Below, piece by piece: positions 1 to 10,374 of a DNA stretch of 64,000 bases. Position numbers and translations under genes: made by a program. How positions within the stretch are numbered: position 1 is the first letter of the stretch; the number at the start of each line of letters is the position of its first letter. The DNA is from Pisaster brevispinus (lineage: Eukaryota > Echinodermata > Asteroidea > Forcipulatida > Asteriidae), in assembly GCA_023634235.1 (NCBI GenBank), contig JAMKCF010000008.1:20330500-20394499 (forward strand), in the 5' to 3' direction. Below the pieces are notes generated by a model. The model saw only the letters and a list, made by a program, of their open reading frames with translations, did no database searches and had not been told where the DNA came from.

Positions 1-1604
1 AGTTTCTGTAAGGTGAATGTGGAAACATTGGAAGTTTCTGTAAGGTGAATGTGGAAACATTGGAAGTTTCTGTAAGGTGAATGTGGAAACATTGGAAGTT
101 TCTGTAAGGTGAATGTGGAAACATTGGAAGTTTCTGTAAGGTGAATGTGGAAACATTGGAAGTTTCTGTAAGTTGAAGGTGGAAACATTGGAAGTTTCTG
201 TAAGGTGAATGTGGAAACATTGGAAGTTTCTGTAAGGTGAATGTGGAAACATTGGAAGTTTCTGTAAGGTGAATGTGGAAACATTGGAAGTTTCTGTAAG
301 GTGAATGTGGAAACATTGGAAGTTTCTGTAAGGTGAATGTGGAAACATTGGAAGTTTCTGTAAGGTGAATGTGGAAACATTGGAAGTTTCTGTAAGTTGA
401 AGGTGGAAACATTGGAAGTTTCTGTAAGGTGAATGTGGAAACATTGGAAGTTTCTGTAAGGTGAATGTGGAAACATTGGAAGTTTCTGTAAGGTGAATGT
501 GGAAACATTGGAAGTTTCCGTAAGGTGAATGTGGAAACATTGGAAGTTTCTGTAAGGTGAAGGTGGAAACATTGGAAGTTTCTGTAAGGTGAATGTGGAA
601 ACATTGGAAGTTTCTGTAAGGTGAAGGTGGAAACATTGGAAGTTTCTGTAAGGTGAATGTGGAAACATTGGAAGTTTCTGTAAGGTGAATGTGGAAACAT
701 TGGAAGTTTCTGTAAGGTGAAGGTGGAAACATTGGAAGTTTCTGTAAGGTGAAGGTGGAAACATTGGAAGTTTCTGTAAGTTGAAGGTGGAAACATTGGA
801 AGTTTCTGTAAGTTGAAGGTGGAAACATTGGAAGTTTCTGTAAGTTGAAGGTGGAAACATTGGAAGTTTCTGTAAGGTGAATGTGGAAACATTGGAAGTT
901 TCCGTAAGGTGAAGGTGGAAACATTGGAAGTTTCTGTAAGTTGAAGGTGGAAACATTGGAAGTTTCTGTAAGTTGAAGGTGGAAACATTGGAAGTTTCCG
1001 TAAGGTGAAGGTGGAAACATTGGAAGTTTCCGTAAGGTGAAGGTGGAAACATTGGAAGTTTCTGTAAGTTGAATGTGGAAACATTGGAAGTTTCCGTAAG
1101 GTGAATGTGGAAACATTGGAAGTTTCTGTAAGTTGAAGGTGGAAACATTGGAAGTTTCTGTAAGTTGAAGGTGGAAACATTGGAAGTTTCTGTAAGTTGA
1201 AGGTGGAAACATTGGAAGTTTCCGTAAGGTGAATGTGGAAACATTGGAAGTTTCTGTAAGTTGAAGGTGGAAACATTGGAAGTTTCTGTAAGTTGAAGGT
1301 GGAAACATTGGAAGTTTCCGTAAGGTGAAGGTGGAAACATTGGAAGTTTCCGTAAGGTGAAGGTGGAAACATTGGAAGTTTCTGTAAGTTGAATGTGGAA
1401 ACATTGGAAGTTTCCGTAAGGTGAATGTGGAAACATTGGAAGTTTCTGTAAGGTGAAGGTGGAAACATTGGAAGTTTCTGTAAGTTGAAGGTGGAAACAT
1501 TGGAAGTTTCTGTAAGTTGAAGGTGGAAACATTGGAAGTTTCCGTAAGGTGAATGTGGAAACATTGGAAGTTTCTGTAAGGTGAAGGTGGAAACATTGGA
1601 AGTT
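1..1604. repeat. 32-bp minisatellite, 50 units, open at the left window edge
   Basis: Fifty head-to-tail units of exactly 32 bp start at 1, 33, 65 and so on to 1569, followed by a 4-base stub before unique sequence at 1605. No unit has an indel. Nearly all variation falls at three unit positions: 7 (T/C), 13 (G/T) and 18 (T/G), giving six unit types. The left third is almost all one type, and the right half mixes types and holds a 320-bp duplication (929-1248 and 1249-1568). Each unit contains GGAAAC, which pairs with GTTTCC of the next unit. The period is not a multiple of 3 and stops occur, so it is not coding. The array begins at base 1, so its true length is unknown. Confidence 0.98.
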
Positions 1605-2651
1605 ATCTGGCTAGTTTTCTTGGTAACAGGAGGCCTATTTGAATTCTTCAGTCAGTGCAGTATACGTAAATGCACCTTGTGTTGTAAAGGCATGCGCCGC
1701 CTTTGTGTTATTTAAGGCTACAAGGCAATAATCTTAATTTCTTTTAATTACATAAATGGTACTGACAAACCTCGGAACTTGTCAGATTTGTCACTTAAAC
1801 CAAACGTGCTAAAAACCATACTTCCTGCCTTTTTCCCCCCTTTCTATCTCTGACAGAGTAAGCCACTGCACACGTTTTTAGGCTGTCAACGGAAATGGGT
1901 AGAGTGTAACATACAGACTCTGTGACTCTATGAGGGATTACTGTGTGTCCCTGTGTGCCTTATCTCTTTGATGTCAGTCAGAAACGGATCTAGGGAAGAA
2001 GAGGGTAGGATGGGATGTGGGGCGAGTTGAGGTGAACTGTTTAAACTGTATACCGTTATCCAGCCCCGGTGTGATAAAACATTTATCACACATGTGGGGT
2101 TTTCCCCGTCAACCGAAACTTTCGGACTTCGAACATGACTGATACATGCATCTATGGTCTTAAGCATTTGCGGAGGGTGACTTTATAATGATGGGCACTT
2201 GGTTATGTTCCCCAAATCCTTCTATAATCCACTGAGTGACCTTGGTGTGTCAGAACAGGAAGTCAGAAATGATATTTCTTTCCAAGTTGAAGGATGAAGC
2301 ATCTTTAACATCTGTCCAGACCACACCAAGAGAGTCATTGTTAATGTAATATGTTGTTATATCTCCCAGGAGGAAGGGTTACATCATAATGTAATCCAAA
2401 GGGCCATGATGGAAATGGTGTCAGGTCAGGTGTTATAGGTTTACATTTCAAACAAGGCAGAAAAGAAAATCGTGGGGTTAAACTTTCAGGATACTTTTCT
2501 TGAAAACTAGAAACAAAATTGGATGTATTTGTAAACCAAAACAATGGTGTATCATATAAGGTATTACATATGAATGGTAATAATCAAGAAGAAAATTGAC
2601 TTTTTTCTATTTTACTTCAAATTTAAGTTTTCATTTTGATGCTGGTCCCCT
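1605..2651. other. unique sequence, no feature seen
   Basis: Sequence to the right of the minisatellite. Only short open frames occur (up to about 79 codons), and none has convincing splice signals or recognisable composition. No repeat family found elsewhere in the window was noticed here. Confidence 0.5.
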
Positions 2652-3040
2652 CCTTTAAAGGTAGGGTATACTTTTGGTAATTTTCAGAGACCAGTGTCCT
2701 CACTTTGTGTATACAAACATATGCATAAAATAACAAACTTGTAAAAAATTTAGGCTTAAATGGTCATTGAAGTTGTAAAAAAAAATAGTAACAGAAAAAA
2801 CACCCTTGTTGCATAAAATTGTGTGCTTTCAGATGCCTGAGAAAGGCTTCATGCTTGAAGTCTTTTCTCGGATTCAAATTTGTTGGTGAAAAAATACCAC
2901 TTTCTCTAAAACTACATTACTTCAAAGGGGGTCGTTTCTAACAATGTTTTATAATATCAACAGCTCTCCATTAATGTTTTTTTTACCAAGTAACTTTTTA
3001 TCGTCATTACATTTTGGAGTAACTGCCAAAAGTATATACA
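2652..3040 (+). mobile_element. dispersed foldback repeat, family A (copy 1)
   Basis: The left end (AAAGGTAGGGTATACTTTTG) and the right end (CCAAAAGTATATAC) are inverted relative to each other, and a central hairpin GAGAAAGGCTTCATGC / TTGAAGTCTTTTCTC lies near 2840-2870. The same architecture recurs at 8200-8530 (+), 57195-57590 (-), and in fragments at 18301-18620, 26030-26225 and 28972-29215. No coding capacity. It behaves as a non-autonomous foldback element. Membership is judged by eye. Confidence 0.75.
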
Positions 3041-3215
3041 TGATATTCTTCCTACTTTAGTCTGATTTACGGTTTTTGTTTGACCTCAGAAAGGTCATCT
3101 AAATGGCTATTAAATAGTTATGAAAACCATTAAAAAAGCCTGTACCTTATGAACTCGAAGGCGAGCTCTTGTACTACTCTGCCCTACTTTTTCCAAGGAC
3201 CAAATAGCATGCCTG
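3041..3215 (+). repeat. dispersed repeat, family D (copy 1)
   Basis: Resembles 38800-38985 over about 170 bp: shared blocks include ATATTCTTCC, TTAGTCTGATTT, a run around TATTAAATAG, CCTACTTTTTCC and ACCAAATA. It directly abuts the family A element, so it may be a 3-prime extension of it or an independent element. Confidence 0.6.
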
Positions 3216-4144
3216 TAATACGAGGTGCAAGAAAATCGTCTGCGCATTCACTAATTCTAATGTTAATGTGCTTAGTAATAACATAAGTGCGTGTATGAAT
3301 TCTGGCTGAATTAACAGCTTTTTCCCCTCCCATACAGACCGTAACAAAGATCGGAATTCAGACCCCAACAAAATGAAATTTCTCATTCCTGCATTAAAAA
3401 CCCCTTACTCCCTTGGCATTTTTTGCCTTCAGGTGAAACCATCATTCTTTTCTTTTTAGTTTGGAAAGTTTGGAAAGAAACACCCACACCCCCCCCCCCC
3501 GATTTTTCCACAGGGTAGTTGTCAAGTTAATTGTGTTGTTGAAGAACATGTCTTATGGAAGAAACTTTCTTATGGGGGAACTTACTTCCTCCATGATTCT
3601 ATGATGCTTGATGAATTGTAGATTGGAATGGAATCTCTCTGACAAAAACCACTTACATGTATATAGTGGGGGGGGGGGGGCATTTTCAAGGGTGTATGAA
3701 AGCCAATTTCGGTAACTGTCACTTCCTTTGGGGGTGGGGTGGGAGGGGCAGGGGGTTTTACACCAATTACCAATGTTCTCCATGCTATTTAAAGAAAGAC
3801 TATAGCCCAACTTTATCCAGTAATGTCAACGCAATATATTATTTTGTTGGTTGTGCGTGAATTAGTGATTGTTTGTAACTGCTGGGCACCCTTGAATAAA
3901 AAAGTGTTTCATTGAAAAGTTTCCCCAGTGTAAGCAAGAAATACAAATACATATATATCAATGAAAATAAATGTATTTACAAGAGCTGTGTGGTCTCGTT
4001 GTCACCCCCAGATTGTAACAGACAGACATTAATACACTGGGATCATTTGTATAATCTCATAGATAGGCTGTTGGCTACAAACAGTCTACCCTGAGCCACC
4101 ATCAAGGGGCTGACTTAGGAAACATCTTGTGATGGAAGGCTTAC
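3216..4144. other. no gene seen; C12 and G13 tracts
   Basis: Holds a 12-base C run at 3489-3500, a 13-base G run at 3668-3680 and a G-rich stretch at 3729-3755. The open frames here exist only because of these low-complexity tracts. This stretch would lie just downstream of the minus-strand candidate exon at 4145-4300. Confidence 0.5.
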
Positions 4145-4197
4145 CTGGATTTTCTCCCGTCGCTCCTCATCAAATTTGGATGTTAATAATTTGTCTC

Positions 4198-4234
<37 letters not shown>

Positions 4235-4300
4235 TGAGCAGTTTTTATCAGCTTGTCGGTTGTGTTCCAGTTTAATCCAATCTTCCGAGAGTTCGATGCA
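4145..4300 (-). CDS. candidate internal exon with in-frame (GA)n, product unknown
   Basis: On the minus strand a long T-rich tract ending CTTCAG sits immediately before base 4300, and the exon ends CAG followed by GTAAGC at 4144. Both are close to consensus splice sites. The 156 bp between them are open in phase 0 for 52 codons. The peptide begins CIELSEDWIKLEHNRQADKN, continues through a short Ser-Glu-(Arg-Glu)n stretch encoded by the microsatellite, and ends KFDEERREKIQ. It is strongly charged and looks like part of a coiled-coil or helical protein. Length divisible by three with phase 0 at both ends means it could be skipped without frameshift. I do not recognise the family. What I see is the splice pair and the open frame; that it is a real exon is inference. 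GA repeats have no stops in any frame, so they bias towards open frames, but the flanking 30 codons also look coding. Confidence 0.5.
4202..4228. repeat. (TC)n/(GA)n microsatellite
   Basis: About 13 TC dinucleotides within the minus-strand candidate exon, where they would encode alternating Arg and Glu. Changes in copy number that are not multiples of three dinucleotides would shift the frame. Confidence 0.9.
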
Positions 4301-5280
4301 CTGAAGAAAAAAAAAAGTTTAAGGGGATTTGAGCACTTTCCTTCCTTGGTAGGAGATTTCCACCTCATGTGCTCAGTCTGCAAATCTTAATCTTTTTGAG
4401 CAAACAAGAAACACTGTTTTGAGGCTAGGGTAATAGCCTTGATAAATATTTTATTTGCCATAATTTTTTTCTTTCGGGGGGGGGGGGGGAAGGTTAAACC
4501 ATGATTAGACACATTTTTGAAAGAGTGAAATTATTGAAGTGTTACGGTGGGGCTAATGCACTGTCGTATCACTTTAACTGTCCGTAATGCCTGGAAACAG
4601 TGTTTGTATCCAAGAAACTCTGACGATGTGAGATGGTCACAAAGTCACGAAACACGTGTCATAAACCCATGGTGTAACAGCCATGGGGATAGTAATCCAA
4701 AACCATCCTACCTGATTCAAAATGAGACAAAAACAAACGTCCTCTGTGTACTGATGAGGGACCAGGCTTAGCCCAAGCTTAAATTGTGTCCGCAAACAAC
4801 GGATGTGTCCGGAATTAATGATTAAACAATACTTTAAATGAGTCATTGAATTAATGATGGGGTGGTTGATCAATCATTCAAGAAGACGGTTTCACCATCA
4901 ACTCCGAGGATGCCAAATATACCTGTGGGAGAATGTGTTACAGTCAGGCTGATGGTGCTAAGGCCTGACTGCAAGGGAAACTTACACTGTATTACAACAT
5001 ATTATCATGTATTCTACTATCTAAGTGATCCTGGTGAAATCTGAAACTCTATCGCCTCTTGTCACGTCGTCATGTTTTTATTAAGCTGGAAGATACTCGC
5101 TGCATACAAATTGAGCTGCGGTCTGAACTTGGCAACTATCAAGGCATCATTGTCCGTGAAGCCCTAACACCTGAAATGGCCTACATACATGCAGGAGTGC
5201 TCACAGCTATATTAGAATATTATGTGGGCTGATTACAGCAAACATTTTGTCTCTGTGGCTCAAGTGAGTTTGAGGATCAT
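4301..5280. other. no gene seen; G14 tract
   Basis: Contains a G run at 4476-4489 and an imperfect CCATGG pair near 4667-4686. Short open frames on both strands near 4550-5040 lack splice support or recognisable content. Confidence 0.5.
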
Positions 5281-5465
5281 GGTTATACGGCAGTTACGGG
5301 TTGAATGGCTTCTGAGTGGCATCTCCGAGTGGTGATATTGACAAAATAGGGAGACCACAAACATAAGGACTATAATGGCCCAGTTGATGGAGCGCCGGTG
5401 TGTTAATCCGGAGGTCACAGGTTCAAATCCCACTTTAGTAACTTTGTTCAACACCAAATTAATTT
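5281..5465 (+). mobile_element. SINE type 1 (tRNA-like body with 5-prime head), copy 1
   Basis: A head block (GGTTATACGGCAGTTACGGG onward) precedes a tRNA-like region with a degenerate A box around CAGTTGATGGAGCG (about 5379) and a B box in GGTTCAAATCCC (about 5421), followed by TTTGTTCAACACCAAATT. The same order of blocks recurs at 37231-37475 and, without the full head, at 36988-37150. Reverse copies are at 19085-19215 and 63890-64000. Read as a Pol III retroelement, not a tRNA gene, because the acceptor stem does not pair. Confidence 0.75.
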
Positions 5466-5480
5466 AACACCAATCAGTTT

Positions 5481-6419
5481 CCCTTGTGGCCGACAGCTTG
5501 ATTTCAGCCGTCCAAATTTTGTATGTGTAATAATAGTGCGGGACAATGGTGTAATCTCGTAAAAATAATGATGGTTTTATTTAATCCTTTGGAAAGTGAA
5601 GCATTCGCTGTTTCCACCTGAGCTGCCTCACATGCACCGGGGTTTGACCTAGTCTCAGTCAACTGAAAAGGGCGAACAATAGAAATTACCCCTTTTGACT
5701 CCCAAAATAGGGGACAGTTAAGGCTTGTGTAAGTGCGCTGCCCGGTGTACAAGGGGGGCAATTAAGGTCATGTCCCGATTCAGATTAGTCCATGTTTTCC
5801 ATGAGAACGTCTTCTTCAACTTCTTATTGAAATAAATTAAACAAATGCTGGTTTTAAAGACCACTTTTTGGGGGGATTATTTATTTATTTATTTGTAATT
5901 TTACATTAACTTATTTAATAAGTTATTTTTATTATTACTATTATCATTTTGTTTATATTTTATTGTATTATTAATATTATTCTAAGGAAGAAAAAAAAAT
6001 AATAAAAAAAAAAAAAAAAAAAAAATGTTTCTCGAAGGAGAATTAAGAAAATTAATATGTAATAGTTGTAAAAATTCACACTTATCACACTGGAGAAATT
6101 TATTGGAAATTAAACTGCCTTGATCTTCAGAATGGTTAGAGTAGTAGTGATCCATCCACCCCCCCCCTCCAACTTATTTTGATTAAGCAATACAAATGAG
6201 ATTCTATTAACAAGTGCTGTAGTATTCATACTAACACACCATAAATGCATGGAAAATTAGTTGCCACTCAATTTCAGCGTAGGGCCAGTGTAAACAATGT
6301 TGACTTGTTATGTAGCGAGTCATTGTTTCCACAACGCTGTTTCACCACACAGAGCAATTTTCCCCCCGCTCGCATCTAATGCATAACACTCGCCAGCACT
6401 TTACACTTTTGGAACACTC

Positions 6420-6420
<1 letters not shown>
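5481..6420. other. AT-rich low-complexity stretch, no gene
   Basis: Bases 5878-6025 are ATTT/TTAT-rich and end in about 25 A residues with few interruptions. The remainder shows nothing recognisable. Confidence 0.6.

Positions 6421-6459
<39 letters not shown>
6421..6459. repeat. poly(C) run of 39 bases
   Basis: An uninterrupted run of 39 C, the longest homopolymer in the window. It creates a spurious poly-Gly open frame on the minus strand. Confidence 0.97.
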
Positions 6460-6460
<1 letters not shown>

Positions 6461-7329
6461 TGCATCTTGACACTGTTTTAGCATTTGTCGAGGACGTGAT
6501 GTCAGCCCATATTGTATTGGCCGCCCCCCGTTTGGAGTAATCCAAGTTGGATAAGTTTTCAGCCGTTCATGTTTTGATATCCCAGTCAGGTATGAAGATC
6601 ACACGTCCGCTTGTTGTACCACCTGAGACCGTGGTGTCCTTTGCATGCACGATCCATCCGGCTATGCGATCCGGCTACGATCCGGCTACGGGGGGCTAGT
6701 AGAGGAGCGGGATGGTTCGTGTTGAAGTCTTGACTTAATGGTCTGACTGAATGACGCCCCCAAGGAACGAGAATAGTTGTCCATCGGGGCACTGCCTATA
6801 AAGGCACAATGTGGGTACTTTAGGTCTAGTTTCTAATCCAGATGTAATTTGAATGGGTTGAGGAATAGGGATGGGAGGAGGGGCTTCTTAAATGTGTGAC
6901 AGTGTACAACACAATGTAGAGTCAAGAGAACGGGAGTGAGCTTAAATGTTAGATATGTAGGTTTTTAACTCTTCACCTATATCTGTAAGTGTATGACTTG
7001 TTTGGATGTGCACAGTTATTTGAGCAATCTTATGTACACATAAGTCTGTGATGGATGGTCAGATGTGATTTGATTGTCACAAATTGTTTTAAGGAATCAA
7101 TATGATAAGCTTTTAAAATTTTAGAAGCATTTGAGGTTGGTTTGCTCTGTTATAAATATGTTGAGTTAATTTTTGTGGAGGTGAAACAGTTTGGTATTTA
7201 ATCTCTCAAATCATGACACTTAAAGGTGAGTAGTGATAGGGTACAGATGATTATAGGGATGTAGCACCTCAATCCCAGCGGTGGGTATCGCTTGAATAAT
7301 TGTTCATAGAGGCTCAAGAATTGCTCCTG
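6460..7329. other. no gene seen; short GATCCGGCTACG tandem
   Basis: Near 6649-6692 there are about three imperfect tandem copies of GATCCGGCTACG. No other repeat or exon is supported. Confidence 0.5.
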
Positions 7330-7400
7330 GACACGGGGTAGAGAATACGCTAGGGCTGTGTAGAGACGCCGGTGTGTTAATGACTGCACGTCATGGGATC
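7330..7400 (+). mobile_element. degenerate SINE type 1 fragment
   Basis: The string GACGCCGGTGTGTTAATG resembles the SINE type 1 body at 5391-5411 (GAGCGCCGGTGTGTTAATCC), but the B box is decayed. Low-confidence remnant. Confidence 0.35.
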
Positions 7401-7419
7401 ATTCCCTCTGACTAACCAC

Positions 7420-7760
7420 CAATGAGTGGAAAGCAATCACAACCATCAAGCACCGCTGATTCTTCCACTCAACTTGATTCTCTATTGCATTCCCCGATTG
7501 GCCCAATGCTGCTAATATACCATCTCCACTGTCTAATGAACCAGTCACACGCTGCGTATGATCTCTCCCGGCTAGGTAACACCTTGGGAGGAAATGAATC
7601 CGCGGGGATGTGGCGTACCCGATCGCTGCGCAAACAAAGATCAATAATACTATCTCTCCATAGAAGACAACGCATGTCCGCATATCACTCTGCCAGTAAG
7701 TTGTAAAATCATCTTCCTTGAACCTGAGAGCTGATGTTAAGCATCTAGTAAACATATGTA
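7420..7760. other. repeat-free block open in several frames, possible conserved non-coding DNA or exon
   Basis: Higher sequence complexity and more CpG than the surroundings. It holds a 94-codon plus frame (7422-7706) and a 118-codon minus frame (7399-7755) over the same bases, so frames alone cannot decide. A possible plus exon would run from CTCTCCCGGCTAG (about 7576) to GCCA/GTAAGT (about 7696). The peptide around NTLGGNESAGMWRTRS is not recognised. Confidence 0.25.
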
Positions 7761-8199
7761 CCGGGATGTTCTAGGATATATGTCACAATTTCTTTGACTA
7801 ATTGCTCCTAACCTCTTCAGAGTTCCATTAGTAAGAGGTGTTAGATGAGATAAGAATCAAATTATAAACATAGCGCATCTTCAACCATCCGTCTCATTAT
7901 TGTAATAATGGAAGCAAATCAATTCACTCACTGATATTTTTTTGACGCGAATTTATTCTGAAAAATTCATTTTGATCGTGGGTGGGATTGAATTAGTTAA
8001 CTATTTTTTTGCAGTGATTTTATTCAGGCATTGCTCCTTTCAGTTTCAACTTAGGCCTCCTGGATATCTGCCTCCTTTGCAATAACCATTGAGTTAAGTT
8101 TATTTTCAAAGGATGTAAATCATTAGTTTATCAAAGGTTCTGCTTGGTTAGAAATTTAAATTTACTATTAATTAAGCTTTCCATTTGCCCAAGAAGGGT

Positions 8200-8530
8200 A
8201 AAGGGCAGGGTACACTTTTGGTTATTGTCAAAAGACCGTTATCCTCACTTGGTGTATCCCAACAAATGCATAAAATAACCAACCTGTGAACATCTTGGCT
8301 TAATTGGTCATCGAAGTTGCATGAAAATAATGAAAGAAAAACCACCCTCGTTGCATAGAATTGTGTGCTTTCAGATGCCTGAGAAAAGCTTCATGCCTGA
8401 AGCCTTTCTCAGACTAAAATTTTGTGTGTGAAAAAAATTACCTTATTACTAATTCTAACAATGGTTTATAACAAGTAAGTTTTTATGGTCATTAATTTTT
8501 GGAGTAATTACCAAAGGTATACACTCCCTT
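8200..8530 (+). mobile_element. dispersed foldback repeat, family A (copy 2)
   Basis: Begins AAGGGCAGGGTACACTTTTG and ends CCAAAGGTATACACTCCCTT, which are inverted relative to each other. It has a central hairpin CTGAGAAAAGCTTCATGC / CTGAAGCCTTTCTCAG at about 8380-8413. It is colinear with copy 1, with a deletion in its right half. Confidence 0.8.
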
Positions 8531-8574
8531 TAAAAGGGCTTTAAAGTATAAAGGGCAATTTGTTGACTCTTCAG

Positions 8575-8775
8575 CCATTTTATGGAATCTAAGAGGGGGA
8601 CATCCGAAGGTGTTTTTGTTGAGGCTTTGTTATAAAGAGGGAGTCCGGTCCGAGTAAGCAGCTGTGGCTTTGACTGCGGCTTGATCATCACATCAGCAAC
8701 CATTGAAGCATGGGATGGCCCTAGCAACATCCTTAGCAACAGCCATAGCAATAGCCGCTAACTCAGGCACGGCCC
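8575..8775 (+). repeat. dispersed repeat, family E (copy 1)
   Basis: Shares ordered blocks with 61375-61515: a GGCTT(T)GAC..GGCTTGAT block, ATTGAAG, GGGATGGCCCTAGCAACATC, CTTAGCAACAG, and an ACTCA..CA end. Non-coding and of unknown class. Confidence 0.6.
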
Positions 8776-8799
8776 TAGTGCTCATCTCTCGAAGAATAA

Positions 8800-9110
8800 T
8801 TAGTTTTGACACATTTTTAACGACGGCAAACAAGACCACCATTATCAGTCACTGCTTTCTCCGTCACCACAGTAATTAGTGTTGAGGTTTCCAGCCAGCC
8901 ACAGCGCTTCTACTCTATTGCAATATGGTCTCTGCTCACGTTGATTGTTTCTGGTCAATACGAGACCACTCCGATTACAGGCTTCGCCATTCATCGGTCC
9001 TTATTGTCAAGTGGCTCTCATCATGGTTTAATTGCTCCCGCTGCAGTCTGAGTCTTGTTCAACAAACCTCCGAGACTAATGAGTTTAATTAATCGGGGGG
9101 AGGGTCAAGT
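8800..9110. promoter_or_regulatory. repeat-free block with homeodomain-type AT cores, putative enhancer
   Basis: Unique, evenly mixed sequence with CATTCATCGG, TTGATTGTTT, CAATACG and a GAGTTTAATTAATCGG cluster near 9079-9095. No frame of note. Regulatory role is inferred from texture only. Confidence 0.2.
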
Positions 9111-9566
9111 GGAAGTCCGTGCAGCTCGTCGTTGAACTCAGAAATTAGAACAAAGAATTCTATGTTTTGTTTTGCTGCCAGCATGGGAGGAATTAAGAGA
9201 TCTCCCGTTTGATTGTCTCTTTAAGCAAAGTAAAACAAAAACAATCTGCCTAAGCTTGTGGTGTGTTATTTTGTATAAGATTTTAAAATGCAAATGCAGA
9301 ATATTTGAGCGATTTTTCGGAGTGTCATTGCCAAGTTCAGGCATCAACAAATAATAATAATGTGTGTGTTAAGTTGTTACGTACCACACCCTTTCCCTGG
9401 ATCGACAGACTGCTGTTCTAATTGCTGTTTAAAATGTGATTACGCTTTAGTAATCAAGTGTTGTACAATATAAAAAGCATGTAACATGAATTCTGCAAGA
9501 AATTACCACATGTCCTTCATGTTGCATTTTACTCCGGGCATAATGTGTGAACATCATTCAATCAAT

Positions 9567-9583
9567 GGGGGGGGGGGGGGGGG
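9567..9583. repeat. poly(G) run of 17 bases
   Basis: An uninterrupted run of 17 G. A further 9-base G run lies at 9688-9696. Confidence 0.95.
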
Positions 9584-9727
9584 TTGCCGTAATGAGGCCC
9601 AGGCTTTGTATATAGGGGTGTCATGATCATGCATGGTCCCGGTTTTGATAGAATAATGCATTTGCACTAATTGTTTCAATCGGAAAGGGGGGGGGGATAA
9701 TATAATACCACGGGGCCGCGAATTTCA

Positions 9728-10030
9728 TCAGAGTAAGAAGAGTGCTGGGCCTAGGGCTATGAGGCTTAATCCAGTTCTTGTGTATCCATGGCTTGGTTGG
9801 CAGGTCGGCATGATCGTATAGCTTGAACCCGAAAAAAAAAAGAAAGCTGCCAGGATTGTCTGGAACCGCTCCGGGGGGAATGTAACATGGGATGTATCGT
9901 AAGACCTGAACCAATAGTCGATGGTACGGACGGCTTTTTTTTGTTTGCCGGGGTTTGTAGTTGTTGCCACTGTGGAGGCTTCTAAGTTAACACCCTTTGC
10001 CCGGATCGTCAGCTTTTGAGGACGAGGGTT
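9728..10030 (-). CDS. candidate 3-prime or internal exon, product unknown
   Basis: On the minus strand the tract CTCTCCATTGTCTCTTTCAG ends at 10031, a strong acceptor. From 10030 the frame is open for 100 codons to a TGA at 9728-9730. The peptide starts NPRPQKLTIRAKGVNLEAST and includes DYWFRSYDTSHVTFPPERF and a Phe run encoded by an A-rich tract. No strong donor was found inside (a weak TTCAG/GTCTTA occurs), so it would be a terminal exon or a decoy. No poly(A) signal was noted close downstream. A second long minus frame overlaps part of it. The family is not recognised. Confidence 0.25.
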   Translation of the reverse strand, partial: NPRPQKLTIRAKGVNLEASTVATTTNPGKQKKAVRTIDYWFRSYDTSHVTFPPERFQTILAAFFFFSGSSYTIMPTCQPSHGYTRTGLSLIALGPALFLL

Positions 10031-10374
10031 CTGAAAGAGACAATGGAGAGGCAATGCCCCGCCATTGTAGCTTCCCCCTCGGGTTGCAAAGTGCCATCAT
10101 AATCATGCTTTAAATGAAATTAAAACTGAATGAGATTAGGTGATGGGGATAGTTCCTTCACTCCTAAATAGTCCGTCGCTTTAGTGTGGCCATAGAATCT
10201 GTTCATTTTGCTGGAGTAAGTCTGGAAATCCAGAGAGCTTGCAAGCCTTTTTATTTGTTCTTCTTTTAAATGAGTTGTAGTTTTTGACAGACAGAGAGGG
10301 TCATTGAATTTCACACCCCAAAATGTGCCAATTTATCTGGTTTCTTAACGGCCCCTTAAAGGCTGCTTCTGATT

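Noticed and set aside
1..1604. CRISPR array
   Set aside because: Units abut with no unique spacers and the surrounding DNA is clearly animal; it is a minisatellite.
6342..6545. Poly-glycine minus-strand frame
   Set aside because: Produced by the 39-base C run.
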